Source: Fuerstiella sp.
Lineage (GTDB): Bacteria > Planctomycetota > Planctomycetia > Planctomycetales > Planctomycetaceae
DNA: 64,000 bases
NCBI GenBank assembly: GCA_029245955.1
Contig: JAQWOH010000074.1
Location: forward strand, 243,977-307,976
Direction: 5' to 3'
Part shown: positions 27,858 to 37,069 of the stretch, one piece after another
Layout of the letters: each line of letters begins with the position of its first letter
How positions within the stretch are numbered: position 1 is the stretch's first letter
Made by a program: the position numbers and the translations under genes
The notes under the pieces: model-generated
What the model saw: only the letters and a program-made list of their open reading frames with translations
Told to the model about the DNA's origin: nothing
The model's database searches: none

Positions 27858-29036
27858 TTAAAGTGAGGCAGCCAGTTGCGTGACCGCTTCGGTCGCCGTA
27901 TCCACGTCGGCCTGGTTTGTCAACGGTCCCGGACTCAGTCGCACAGTACCGCCGGCGGATATCGTGCCGAGTCTTCTGTGGACCAGCGGTGCACAATGCA
28001 GTCCGGCACGGCAGCGAATCTGAAAGCTCTGGTCAAGCACGGCGGCCACGTCCTGGCTGTCCATTCCGTCCAGAGTAAAACTAACGATCCCGACATTCTG
28101 GACGTCAGCCCCACCAAAAACCGTGACTCCGGGAATTCCTCGAAGCGAGTCCGACAGACGCGTCGAGAGCTGGCTGATTCTTGAGTGCAGGCCGTCCACC
28201 GACTGCTGAAGAATCCACTCAGCCGCCGCATTCAGGCCAGCCAGTCCAGGCATGTTCAGGTTGCCACTCTCGAACCTGGTCGGCATAACCGCCGGCTGAA
28301 CAAGTGACTCGCTGTCCGTCCCTGTTCCGCCACAGCGCGCGGGCAGCAATTCGTCTTCCAGTCCGTTGCGGATGTAGACAATTCCCGTTCCCAGCGGGCC
28401 CAGCAGTCCTTTGTGCCCGGCAGATGCCAGTAAGTCGATGTTCAGGTCCCGTACGCTGAAGGGAATATGGCCCACAGTCTGAGCGGTATCCAGCATCAGC
28501 AACGTGCCCGTTTCATGTGCGGCGGCGCTGATCACCCGCACTGGCTGCACGACTCCCGTCACATTTGAGGCATGATTAAGTAAGGCCAGTCGAGTATGTT
28601 GACTGCGGAGTTCCCGGGCGAATACCTCGGCGTTGACAAGCCCGCTGTCGGCGTCGAAATCCACGTGAACAACGTCCAACTGAAGTTCTGACTTCAACTG
28701 CTGCAGCGGCCTGAGTACTGAGTTGTGTTCCAGTGTGGTTGTTACGACTCGGTCGCCGGTCCGCAGCACACCACGTAACAACAGATTCAGCCCGTCCGTA
28801 CAGTTGAATGTGAAAGCCACGCGGTCACCGGATTCCGCATCCAGGATTCTGGCCAGTCGCTGACGACATTGTGCTACCAGACGTGCAGCATCGGATGTTC
28901 CGGTGTGTGAGCCGCGACCAAAGGCGACGCCCATCTGACGCATATACGTGTCAACAGCGGAGTAGACACACTCCGGTTTGGGGAAACTGGTGGCGGCATT
29001 GTCCAGGTAGATTGCACCGGTGCAAGGGTCACTCAT
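27858..29036 (-). CDS. cysteine desulfurase-like class V aminotransferase
   Basis: 392 residues from the ATG at 29036; another ATG at 29048 is possible. PLP fold type I, class V: IYLDNAATSFPKP at the N-terminus, FNCTDGLNLLL, LEHNSVLRPL, the PLP lysine in SAGHKGLLGPLGTG, RFESGNLNMPG, and the C-terminal RCRAGLHCAP with the putative sulfur-accepting Cys. It resembles the EF2568-type desulfurases rather than IscS. Its start lies inside the end of the LeuA-like gene (8-base overlap), so the two are coupled. Confidence 0.93.
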   Translation of the reverse strand: MSDPCTGAIYLDNAATSFPKPECVYSAVDTYMRQMGVAFGRGSHTGTSDAARLVAQCRQRLARILDAESGDRVAFTFNCTDGLNLLLRGVLRTGDRVVTTTLEHNSVLRPLQQLKSELQLDVVHVDFDADSGLVNAEVFARELRSQHTRLALLNHASNVTGVVQPVRVISAAAHETGTLLMLDTAQTVGHIPFSVRDLNIDLLASAGHKGLLGPLGTGIVYIRNGLEDELLPARCGGTGTDSESLVQPAVMPTRFESGNLNMPGLAGLNAAAEWILQQSVDGLHSRISQLSTRLSDSLRGIPGVTVFGGADVQNVGIVSFTLDGMDSQDVAAVLDQSFQIRCRAGLHCAPLVHRRLGTISAGGTVRLSPGPLTNQADVDTATEAVTQLAASL

Positions 29037-30270
29037 CAGCCAGACCATTTACCAGTGTTGTGAGTAAGTGGTCATCAACGACGGTGCCTCGAGGTTGTCG
29101 TTTGATTAGCTCCACGACCTGTTCGATCGCGCCTTCGGACACCGAAACACGCAGCTGATCCAGACGATGAGAGACCGCTTTGCGGCCACTGTGTCTGCCA
29201 AGGACCAACTGTATCCCGTCCGCACCGACCTTTTCGGGGCGGAATGGCAGATAGGTGTCAGGGTTCTTCAGCAGTCCGTCCTGATGAATTCCTGCTTCCG
29301 TTGCAAAAATATTCTCACCACCAATCGGCTTCATTCGTGAAATGGGTACGCTTGTCAGTTCTGCAACCAGTCGACAAAGGGCAGACAGTCTCGTTGTGTC
29401 GATTCTGAATGTTCGCTGGTACTGGTCAGAATGCAGTGCCAGCGCCATTACCACCTCTTCCAGTGCCGCATTGCCCGCCCGCTCACCGATGCCGTTGACC
29501 GTACACTGAACTACGTTGGCGCCCTGCTGAATGGATGCCAGAGTGTTGGCCACTGCAAGTCCAAGGTCGTTGTGAAAGTGAACGGCCAGAAGCGCTCGAT
29601 CAATATTCGGCACACCGTCCTGGATGCTCTTGATGCAGTCGGCCGATTTCTCCGGAGTCAGTATGCCCACGGTATCGGGAAAGCCGATCGTGGTTGCGCC
29701 GGCATCGATGGCTTCCCGGTAACATTTACACAGGAAATTCATCTCTGTGCGGCTGGCGTCTTCCGGACTGAAGGCGATGATACGAAAGGACTTTGCGGCA
29801 TACTGTACAGAGTCTGTGATGATCTTCAGGATCTCAGATTTGTTCTTGTCCAGTTTTTCGGTGCGATGAATCGGGCTTGTACCGCAGAACAGACTGACCC
29901 CCCGTTTGTGTACGGAGTTGCCATCAAGAGCTCGTTCCGCAGCATCGATGTCGCCAGGCAGCGTGCGGCACAAAGCTGTAAGAACGGGCTTTCTCACAAC
30001 ACCGATCATTTTGCGAATTGCCTGGACATCGGCTTCGGAGGAAGCCGGGAAGCCGGCATCCAGCGAATGAACTCCGGCGGCTTCAAGCGCCAGCGCGATC
30101 TGTAGTTTTTGATCCGGGTCCAGCGTCGCTCCCGGCATTTGTTCGCCATCTCGCAGCGTTGTGTCGCTGAATAAGACGGCGCGCGAACGTTTGTGATGGG
30201 TGATGACGGCATCTCGTGCCGTATTCCGCACACGATTGCCGAGTCGCTGGATGAGTGACGGACCGGACAT
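29029..30270 (-). CDS. 2-isopropylmalate / homocitrate synthase family enzyme
   Basis: 413 residues from the ATG at 30270; a TTG at 30324 is in frame but has no support. An acetyl-CoA-dependent Claisen-condensing TIM barrel: FSDTTLRDGEQMPGA, GFPASSEADVQAI, HFHNDLGLAVANTLASIQQG, NGIGERAGNAALEEV, GIHQDGLLKN, LGRHSGRKA. The sequence is LeuA-like, but it stops at about 413 residues and lacks the C-terminal leucine-binding regulatory domain. The keto-acid substrate could therefore be other than ketoisovalerate. It heads a four-gene operon with a cysteine desulfurase, a transporter and an epimerase. Confidence 0.92.
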   Translation of the reverse strand: MSGPSLIQRLGNRVRNTARDAVITHHKRSRAVLFSDTTLRDGEQMPGATLDPDQKLQIALALEAAGVHSLDAGFPASSEADVQAIRKMIGVVRKPVLTALCRTLPGDIDAAERALDGNSVHKRGVSLFCGTSPIHRTEKLDKNKSEILKIITDSVQYAAKSFRIIAFSPEDASRTEMNFLCKCYREAIDAGATTIGFPDTVGILTPEKSADCIKSIQDGVPNIDRALLAVHFHNDLGLAVANTLASIQQGANVVQCTVNGIGERAGNAALEEVVMALALHSDQYQRTFRIDTTRLSALCRLVAELTSVPISRMKPIGGENIFATEAGIHQDGLLKNPDTYLPFRPEKVGADGIQLVLGRHSGRKAVSHRLDQLRVSVSEGAIEQVVELIKRQPRGTVVDDHLLTTLVNGLADE

Positions 30271-30422
30271 TCCGCAGAGGATACACGTTTCCGCAGCAAC
30301 TTTGAATCGACGGTGCACCGGCAACTGCCATCGAGACCCGGAACATACCTGTTCTCGATCGACCTTGCTGCCTCCGCGATGTTCAGCGGCGGAGTCTCAG
30401 GACGATTCACATTCCGGGCATA

Positions 30423-31871
30423 TTACGCCAACAGCTCCGGCACGACGTGACCGGGTTGACCGTCCGTAAGTGTCTGGTCCTGGTTGCTGCGGCGGAACTG
30501 CAGCTGTTCGTGGTCGAGTCCGAATAAATGCAGCAGGGTGGCATGGTAGTCGAAATGATTCACCACATCTTCGACCGCTTCGTGGCCCCATTCGTCCGTC
30601 TGACCGTGCACATGACCCGCTTTGAATCCTCCACCAGCCACCCACATGCTGAATCCGTAGGTGTTGTGATCGCGACCGATCTTGCTGCGTCCGGCATCAT
30701 TCTGAATGACTGGAAGACGTCCCATTTCGCCCCCCCAGTGTACGACGGTCGAATCCAGAAGTCCCCGTTCCTTCAGATCCCTTACCAGTGCTGCGGATGG
30801 TTGATCCACTTTCCGGCAGGCGGCCGGCAAGCGACTCAGAATACTGCCATGGCTGTCCCACAGCTGGTTGGCCGTGTAGACCTGCACAAACCGAACGCCA
30901 CGTTCAATCAGTCGACGAGCAATCAGACAACGGGTTCCATATTCGGCCGTTACTGTCTGGTTCAGGCCGTACATGTCCTGAGTGGCTTTGGTTTCTTTGC
31001 TGAGATCCAGGGCATCGGTGGCTGCCGTCTGCATTTTTGCAGCCAACTGATAACTGGCAATGCGGGCCTGCAGGTCCAGCTGGCCTGGGCGGTCAGCGAT
31101 GTGGCGTGAATTTAACTGTTCCAGGAATTCCAGTGCTTTTTTCTGGGCCCTGCCTTTCAAGTGAGGCGGCGGCGTCAGGTCGAGAATTCTTGGTTCCGTC
31201 GGTCGGATGACTGTGCCCTGATAGATCGATGGCAGCCAGCCGTTTGACCAGTTCTCAACACCCAGGACCGGCAATTGGCCTGGATCAATTAATGCCATGA
31301 ACGCCGGAAGATTATCAGCTTCGCAACCGAGACCGTAGGTCAGCCAGCTGCCCAGCGCAGGTCGCCCCTCTACAGTGCGTCCGGTCTGGAGTGCTCTAAT
31401 CGACTGCCCATGATTGTTGACACCCGTCCGAGTGGATCGAATCAGGCAGATGTCGTCGGCGACGGTAGCGGTGTGAGGAACCAGTTCCGACAGTTCCATA
31501 CCGCACTCACCGCGGGGACGAAACTTCCAGGGGGATGCGAAGACTTTTGAACTGGCCTGAGCTGCGTTGTCGTATTTGATCTCACCGGGAAACACCTGAC
31601 CATCGTATTTCGCCATTTCCGGCTTCGGATCAAACATGTCGTGATGACTGGGACCACCCTGCATCCACAGCGATATCATCGACTGCGCTTTGGGTTCCGC
31701 CGCAGACACTTTGGGAGTGGTGTCAAAACTTTGTCGCTGCAGATCCGGCTTCTTGATTTCAGCGGCTGCACGTTCGTTATCCTGCAGCCACGCCAGAGCC
31801 ACGGAACTGACACTCATCGCGCTGGAGGCAAGAAAGTGTCGACGAGCAGATTGATTCGGTTGCTTATTCAT
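30423..31871 (-). CDS. DUF1501 family secreted protein (second pair)
   Basis: 482 residues. Twin-arginine-like N-terminus (SARRHFLASSAMSVSSVALA). DUF1501 signatures: LWMQGGPSHHDMFDPKP, ECGMELSELVPHTATVADD, SIRALQTGRTVEGRPALGSW, GMYGLNQ-like DMYGLNQTVTAEYGTRCLIA, RGVRFVQVYTANQLWDSHG, and the C-terminal GRDHNTYGFSMWVAGGGFK, a sulfatase-superfamily-like metal region. Only six bases separate it from the haem protein gene upstream, so they form an operon. Function unknown. Confidence 0.95.
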   Translation of the reverse strand: MNKQPNQSARRHFLASSAMSVSSVALAWLQDNERAAAEIKKPDLQRQSFDTTPKVSAAEPKAQSMISLWMQGGPSHHDMFDPKPEMAKYDGQVFPGEIKYDNAAQASSKVFASPWKFRPRGECGMELSELVPHTATVADDICLIRSTRTGVNNHGQSIRALQTGRTVEGRPALGSWLTYGLGCEADNLPAFMALIDPGQLPVLGVENWSNGWLPSIYQGTVIRPTEPRILDLTPPPHLKGRAQKKALEFLEQLNSRHIADRPGQLDLQARIASYQLAAKMQTAATDALDLSKETKATQDMYGLNQTVTAEYGTRCLIARRLIERGVRFVQVYTANQLWDSHGSILSRLPAACRKVDQPSAALVRDLKERGLLDSTVVHWGGEMGRLPVIQNDAGRSKIGRDHNTYGFSMWVAGGGFKAGHVHGQTDEWGHEAVEDVVNHFDYHATLLHLFGLDHEQLQFRRSNQDQTLTDGQPGHVVPELLA

Positions 31872-31877
31872 GGCGAT

Positions 31878-34511
31878 TCAATCGACGTACAGAAATTCAT
31901 TGGAACTCAACAGCATTTGACACATCAGGGCCACTGCTTCCTCACCGGCCGTACGCGCCGGTGGTTTCTTTTCGTTTGGCTTATAGGCGGCCTGATCACT
32001 AAAGACTGCGGCCTGTTCAGTCAGGAACTCTGTGGCGGCAGCTAACTCAGAATGTTCAGGCGATCGCGCATAAACCAGTTTCCATGATAACTGAATCTGC
32101 TTTGCCATCTCGTCACCCGCATCTGCAGCCAGGCGTGCCGCCAGATACCGCGAATAATCCAGCAGCAGGTCACTGTTCATCATCAACAGCGACTGTGTGG
32201 ATCCTGTGGATGGACGTCGCATGTCGCAGTTGGGAGCCATCGTCGGTCGGTCAAAGGTGTCCAGCACAGACAACGGCCGACTGCGACGAACCTGAATGTA
32301 TATACTACGACGAAATTCTTCGCCTTTCATCTCAATCTTCGCACCAGGGCGACCGGCGTTCAGGTTCTCCTTTCCGATCACAAAGCGTCCGACTCGGTCA
32401 GCCATGACCGGCACCGCTGGCCCAAAGGCTTTTTGGTTCAGCTTGCCGGAAATCGCCAGCATGCTGTCACGCAGCACTTCCGCGTCCAGTCTCAGCAGGC
32501 GTGCCCCACCATATAATTCATTGTCCGGATCAGCTAAGTTCTGGTCGACGTTGTGGCGAAGTTGCTGCTGCCACGCATTTGAAGTGAGAATCAATCGGTG
32601 CAGATGCTTCAGGCTCCATCCACTTTCAATGAACTCGGCGGCCAGCCAGTCCAGCAGTTCCGGATGACTGGGCTTTTGTCCCAGCGTTCCAAAATCAGTG
32701 GGGGTCGCCACAAGCCCACGGCCGAAGTGATGCAGCCAGATGCGGTTCACGATCACGCGAGCTGTCAGAGGATGCGATGGACTGGTCAGCCGTCGGGCCA
32801 GTGCCATTCGACGACCTGTTGTTGCGATATCTGTGTCGTTGGCCGGAATTTCGTCCAGAGCGGCCGTTTCCGAAATCACAGTCAGCCCTGCGGGGGGAAG
32901 TTCCTGTTTTGGCTGCTCATGATCGCCACGAAAAAACAGATTTGTCGCAGGTACACGTCCGGCGACCTCAGTCAACGCCCGGACAAATTCTTCGGCAGGC
33001 TTTGTTGCCCGAATCTTCGTGGCATCGTCTGCCATCTTCTTCAGCTGATCCGCCGCTTTCCTGTCGTATAGATAAAGCGATCCTGCAGTCACGTTAAGAT
33101 TAGGATGTTTCTTGAACAGTGCGGTCTGGTCGGCCGTTCTTTTTTTTGCGTCGATCTTGTGGGCAGCTCGCGCCGCTTCGTGGATATTCTTTGGCAGCTT
33201 TGCCAGTTGAGTTTCAAATGTAGCTGCGATGAATTCGGACTGTTTCTTGGATCGCTCCACGTCGATCTTTTTGGCTTCAGCTTCCACTCGCGCTGCCTCT
33301 GCGCGGTTATCATCGGTGTATAGCGAAATGCGCCGCTGAGTCGGGTTGCGCCACTTCTCCCAGTCGAAGGCCGGTTCAAAGATGGCTCGGAAGCGATAGT
33401 AATCTGCCTGAGAAATCGGGTCATATCGATGGTCGTGACACTGAGCACATCCGACCGTCATACCCATCAGCGATGACGAGACGATTTTGATTGTGTCGGC
33501 GATCGTATCGTTACGAGCCACTTGCGCATCAGGCACAGCGCCGCCTGTGCCGTCCGGGGCCATTCGCAGGAACCCGGTCGCTGCCAGAAATTCGGCATCC
33601 GCTGCAGAAAGATTGTTACGTGGCGTTGTCACCATTTCGTCTCCGGCGAGCTGTTCACGGATGAACTGATCGAACGGCTTGTCGGCGTTAAACGAACGGA
33701 TGACATAATCCCGATATCGCCACGCATGAGGCCTTTCGGCGTCGATGTCGTTGTAGCCTTCGCTGTCGGCGTAGCCGGCAACGTCCAGCCAGTGTCTGGC
33801 CCAGCGTTCACCGTAATGATCCGAATTCAGCAACTGATTAACGTACTGCAGCCATGCGTCGGTGTCATTGTTCTCAGTAAACGACACAACCACTTCAGGT
33901 GACGGTGGCAGACCATGCAGGTCAAGATAGAGACGACGTATCAGAGTATGCGGCGCCGCGCGGGGACTGAACGTAAAGTCGCGTTCTTCCAGCCGTGCTA
34001 ACAGAAATGCATCGATCGGATTGATAACAGACTTGGTGTTCCTGACCTGGGACACTGCAGGACGAACGATCGGCTGATACGCCCAGTGAGCTCGCTCTTC
34101 GTCTGTAATGAAGGCCGCAGCGTCGAGCGATTCCGGTTCCGGACGAACGGTTTTTGCACCGGCCGCGATCCAGTTGCGAATGATTTCCAGCTCTTTCTTG
34201 GACAGCGATTTGCTGCTGTCCGGCGGCATTTCACCATCACGTAAACGCTGATACAGCAGGCTCTCATTCGGTTTGCCGCCAATTATTGCAGCTCCGGATT
34301 CACCGCCGTTAGCCATGAATCGGACCAGTCGCAGATCGAGTTTCCCTTCAGGCTCCGCCTCTTCTCCGTGACACCCCCAGCAGTGTGTCTTCATGATGGA
34401 ACGCACATGCGTCTCAAACCGCGGCGCAGACTCATCTTCAACTGCAGAAACAGAGGGCAGATCAGCGTTCAGGGCAGAAAACACGATAGCGATGTGTGAC
34501 AGTCGGAACAT
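31878..34511 (-). CDS. PSCyt1 / DUF1549 / DUF1553 secreted c-type haem protein (second pair)
   Basis: 877 residues with a signal peptide (MFRLSHIAIVFSALNADLPSVSA). The PSCyt1 domain has CWGCH near residue 44; DUF1549 has RHWLDVAGYADSEGYND and the second haem-type motif CAQCHDHRYDP. DUF1553 begins after a helical, Lys-rich linker (residues about 410-520) and shows RVIVNRIWLHHFGRGLV and RRSIYIQVRRSRP. It lacks the beta-sandwich insert of the first and fourth copies. It ends six bases before the DUF1501 start. Confidence 0.95.
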   Translation of the reverse strand: MFRLSHIAIVFSALNADLPSVSAVEDESAPRFETHVRSIMKTHCWGCHGEEAEPEGKLDLRLVRFMANGGESGAAIIGGKPNESLLYQRLRDGEMPPDSSKSLSKKELEIIRNWIAAGAKTVRPEPESLDAAAFITDEERAHWAYQPIVRPAVSQVRNTKSVINPIDAFLLARLEERDFTFSPRAAPHTLIRRLYLDLHGLPPSPEVVVSFTENNDTDAWLQYVNQLLNSDHYGERWARHWLDVAGYADSEGYNDIDAERPHAWRYRDYVIRSFNADKPFDQFIREQLAGDEMVTTPRNNLSAADAEFLAATGFLRMAPDGTGGAVPDAQVARNDTIADTIKIVSSSLMGMTVGCAQCHDHRYDPISQADYYRFRAIFEPAFDWEKWRNPTQRRISLYTDDNRAEAARVEAEAKKIDVERSKKQSEFIAATFETQLAKLPKNIHEAARAAHKIDAKKRTADQTALFKKHPNLNVTAGSLYLYDRKAADQLKKMADDATKIRATKPAEEFVRALTEVAGRVPATNLFFRGDHEQPKQELPPAGLTVISETAALDEIPANDTDIATTGRRMALARRLTSPSHPLTARVIVNRIWLHHFGRGLVATPTDFGTLGQKPSHPELLDWLAAEFIESGWSLKHLHRLILTSNAWQQQLRHNVDQNLADPDNELYGGARLLRLDAEVLRDSMLAISGKLNQKAFGPAVPVMADRVGRFVIGKENLNAGRPGAKIEMKGEEFRRSIYIQVRRSRPLSVLDTFDRPTMAPNCDMRRPSTGSTQSLLMMNSDLLLDYSRYLAARLAADAGDEMAKQIQLSWKLVYARSPEHSELAAATEFLTEQAAVFSDQAAYKPNEKKPPARTAGEEAVALMCQMLLSSNEFLYVD

Positions 34512-34855
34512 GACGGTCGTCGCAGGAGGGAGGAAGGTGGTGATTTTTCAGGCGGGGTGACAGACTGGAAGGTTATTTTGACGAATAACCCGACAACTTC
34601 CAAGTGCCAATCCGACATGTAATCTGAGAATTTCGTTGGGGCGGGGGATTGCGGATGACTCCCGCAGGCGAAGCAATACAAGTACGCAGCGCAGGTAAGT
34701 GTGCTGCGCTATCGCACGAGAACCGTCCGGTTGCAGTTCGGGCTTGTATCAAACACGCCACTGGCTTGCCCTGTTGAAAACCTGTGTGATAGGGTGAGTC
34801 AGGTTGTGCGGGCATCCGGCCTGCCTTTCATGCGGAAATCTTTCGGAGAACCGAG
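34512..34855. other. divergent intergenic region
   Basis: No gene is supported in these 344 bases between the second haem gene and the esterase. Short frames show no domain content. It should hold promoters for both directions. Confidence 0.5.
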
Positions 34856-36055
34856 ATGCGTTATCAGTTATTCGTGTTCCTTGCGTTGTTAACTGCAACT
34901 GCAACTGCTGTTCGCGGGGCCGACGACAAGCCCGCTGCGAAGGATGCCGGTCCGACTTTGTGCGTCGGTAACTACCATTCTGAGGCGGACGCTGTCCGTC
35001 AACTGGAACGCATTTCCGCGACCTACTCAAATCTTGAACAGTGGCAGAAACGGGCAAAAAGGATTCGACAGCAGATCCTCACCGGGATGAATCTGAATCC
35101 ACTGCCTGACCGAACGCCGTTGAATGCCATCATTCACAAGAAGCGAGAACACAAAGGGTATTCCGTCGAATCTGCTGCGTTCGAAGCACGGCCGGGATTT
35201 ATGGTCTATGGCAGTCTCTATCGACCATTGGGGCGAAAGGGACCGTTTCCGGGAGTCCTGTGTCCGCATGGTCACGCGCGGGGGCGCGAAGGCGGACGCC
35301 TGCGTCCGGACCAGCAACATCGTTGCGCAACGCTGGCTCGCATGGGAGCCGTTGTGTTTTCATACGACATGGTTGGCTTCGGTGATTCCGAACACTATGG
35401 CTGGAATCACGATCATAAGCAGGTTCTGACCCTGCAGACGTGGAGCAGCGTTCGCGCTTTGGATTTTCTGGAATCACTGGCTGACGTTAATGATCAGCAA
35501 CTCGGTGTGACCGGATGTTCGGGAGGCGGTACTCAGACCTTTCTGCTGACAGCCATTGATCAGCGTGTTAAGGTTGCGGTTCCCGTGGTGATGGTTTCTG
35601 CCCATTTTTTCGGAGGATGCCACTGCGAGAGCGGCATGCCGATTCACAAGACCGCCGCACTGGAAACCAACAACTGCGAAATTGCATCACTGGCGGCACC
35701 ACGTCCGATGTTGCTGGTGTCCGTGGGGGGCGACTGGACGAAGAATACACCTCAGGTTGAATTTCCTTACATCCAAAGCGTTTACAAATTGCACAAGGCG
35801 GCTGCGACTGTCGAGAATACACACTTCCCGGAGGAGCAGCATGGCTACCAGGAAAAAAAACGTCAGGCCATGTATCCGTTCATGGTTAAACACTTCGGTC
35901 TGGACTCCGGCGGCATTGTTGAGGACACGACATTAAAGTTCGACGAATCCGCAAACGTCATCGAATCGGTCGAAACAATGCGCGTCTTCGATGAAGACCA
36001 TCCCATGCCAAAGCATGTACTGCAGCCGGGGGCACATGTCGCCTTTACCGATTGA
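34856..36055 (+). CDS. secreted alpha/beta hydrolase, acetyl-xylan-esterase-like
   Basis: 399 residues with a signal peptide (MRYQLFVFLALLTATATAVRGA). The hydrolase fold is shown by the nucleophile Ser in VTGCSGGGTQTFLL, with strand VLCPHGHARGREGG and MGAVVFSYDMVGFGDSE before it, a PRPMLLVSVGGDWT strand and a candidate catalytic His in EEQHGYQ. Similar planctomycete proteins are called acetylxylan esterases and are thought to deacetylate polysaccharides. It sits between two haem/DUF1501 loci. A strong hairpin terminator follows the stop codon. Confidence 0.9.
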   Translation: MRYQLFVFLALLTATATAVRGADDKPAAKDAGPTLCVGNYHSEADAVRQLERISATYSNLEQWQKRAKRIRQQILTGMNLNPLPDRTPLNAIIHKKREHKGYSVESAAFEARPGFMVYGSLYRPLGRKGPFPGVLCPHGHARGREGGRLRPDQQHRCATLARMGAVVFSYDMVGFGDSEHYGWNHDHKQVLTLQTWSSVRALDFLESLADVNDQQLGVTGCSGGGTQTFLLTAIDQRVKVAVPVVMVSAHFFGGCHCESGMPIHKTAALETNNCEIASLAAPRPMLLVSVGGDWTKNTPQVEFPYIQSVYKLHKAAATVENTHFPEEQHGYQEKKRQAMYPFMVKHFGLDSGGIVEDTTLKFDESANVIESVETMRVFDEDHPMPKHVLQPGAHVAFTD

Positions 36056-36122
36056 GGCCACGGAACGGGATTTCACATCAGCACGTAGCGCGAACAGTCG
36101 AATTGGCGTTCCGTTTTTTTGC

Positions 36123-36153
36123 GAAGCACGAGTGACCCACTCACTCGTGCTTC
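36123..36153 (+). terminator. hairpin terminator after the esterase gene
   Basis: A perfect 13-base-pair stem (36123-36135 with 36141-36153) closes a five-base loop and is followed by TTTTG. It lies about 68 bases after the esterase stop and just before the end of the convergent GNAT gene. The T-tract fits termination of plus-strand transcription. Confidence 0.7.
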
Positions 36154-36168
36154 CTTTTGAAACTGCTT

Positions 36169-37017
36169 CTAGCCGGTTCCCGGGTCGGAGAGGCCAAATT
36201 GATATTTTAACTCGGGGGCGACCAGGTATTCTCCCATCCACATGCGAGTGAGATCACGGACCGGTTCGAAACCGCGTTCTCGCGCCAGCTGTTCGCCGGC
36301 TGCATTTGGTGAGGGAAGGTCCCAGATGATCGGGCCGGGAACTTCTTTCAACAGCAGGTCTGCGATTTCACCAGCCGCTTCCGGCCCGTCTGCGGTAATG
36401 GGGCCCAGATACGACGCGATTTGTCCTGTTCGCAGCATGCCGAATCCGTGTTCGTTCACAATGACTGTCGAATCCTTTGCCAGCATGTTGAGCCAGACTC
36501 CGCGATCCACGCCAAAAGCTGCCAGGTCCAGTGAACTGGCCATGCTACCGGTGTCGGGTGAGGGGACAACTGCGGGTGATTCTTCACTGGACTTTTGCCA
36601 TCTATTGAAGCTCCACTCCCGCTGAAAACCAAGCCGGGCGTACACCGGCTCGCCGACCGGTGTGGCATCCAGCTTGATGCAATCCACGCCGCTGTCGTTC
36701 AGATGCTTAACAGCACGCTGCATCAGCGCCGAGGCGATTCCTTTGCGGCGCTGATCCGGATGAACCAGCATCATGCCAATCCATCCCAGCGGGCGGAAAT
36801 CGCCGGATGAGACATTGTGTGGATAGCTGGTGGTGGTCACCGTTCCCATTACAGCTTCGCCGATGGTGGCGACGAAACATCCTTCCGGCTGATATCGGAG
36901 AACCCGCAGCCAGTCGGCCGGCATCTGATTCCAGCCAGCAATTGCCCGCAGTCTGTCGGCAGCCGGAAGGTCATCTTCTCGCATTGTGCGAACACCGACC
37001 GTATGCGTGTCTGTCAT
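36169..37017 (-). CDS. GNAT-family N-acetyltransferase
   Basis: 282 residues from the ATG at 37017 (a GTG four codons upstream is less likely). The GNAT domain covers residues 1-140: RTMREDDLPAADRL, then the acetyl-CoA-binding motif WIGMMLVHPDQRRKGIASALM and PVGEPVYARLGFQ. The C-terminal half (about 150-280) resembles the second domain of YitH-type acetyltransferases (GQIASYLGPITADGPEAAGE). The acceptor is unknown. It is convergent with the esterase and upstream of the third haem/DUF1501 locus. Confidence 0.9.
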   Translation of the reverse strand: MTDTHTVGVRTMREDDLPAADRLRAIAGWNQMPADWLRVLRYQPEGCFVATIGEAVMGTVTTTSYPHNVSSGDFRPLGWIGMMLVHPDQRRKGIASALMQRAVKHLNDSGVDCIKLDATPVGEPVYARLGFQREWSFNRWQKSSEESPAVVPSPDTGSMASSLDLAAFGVDRGVWLNMLAKDSTVIVNEHGFGMLRTGQIASYLGPITADGPEAAGEIADLLLKEVPGPIIWDLPSPNAAGEQLARERGFEPVRDLTRMWMGEYLVAPELKYQFGLSDPGTG

Positions 37018-37069
37018 ATCATGAACCACTCATTCTCTGGGAATTTGGCGACGGTGCCCGCGTGACGCC

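Noticed and set aside
25284..30270. Possible nitrogen-fixation (nifV-nifS) cluster
   Set aside because: The synthase is closer to LeuA in motifs and the desulfurase is not NifS-like; no other nif gene is present.
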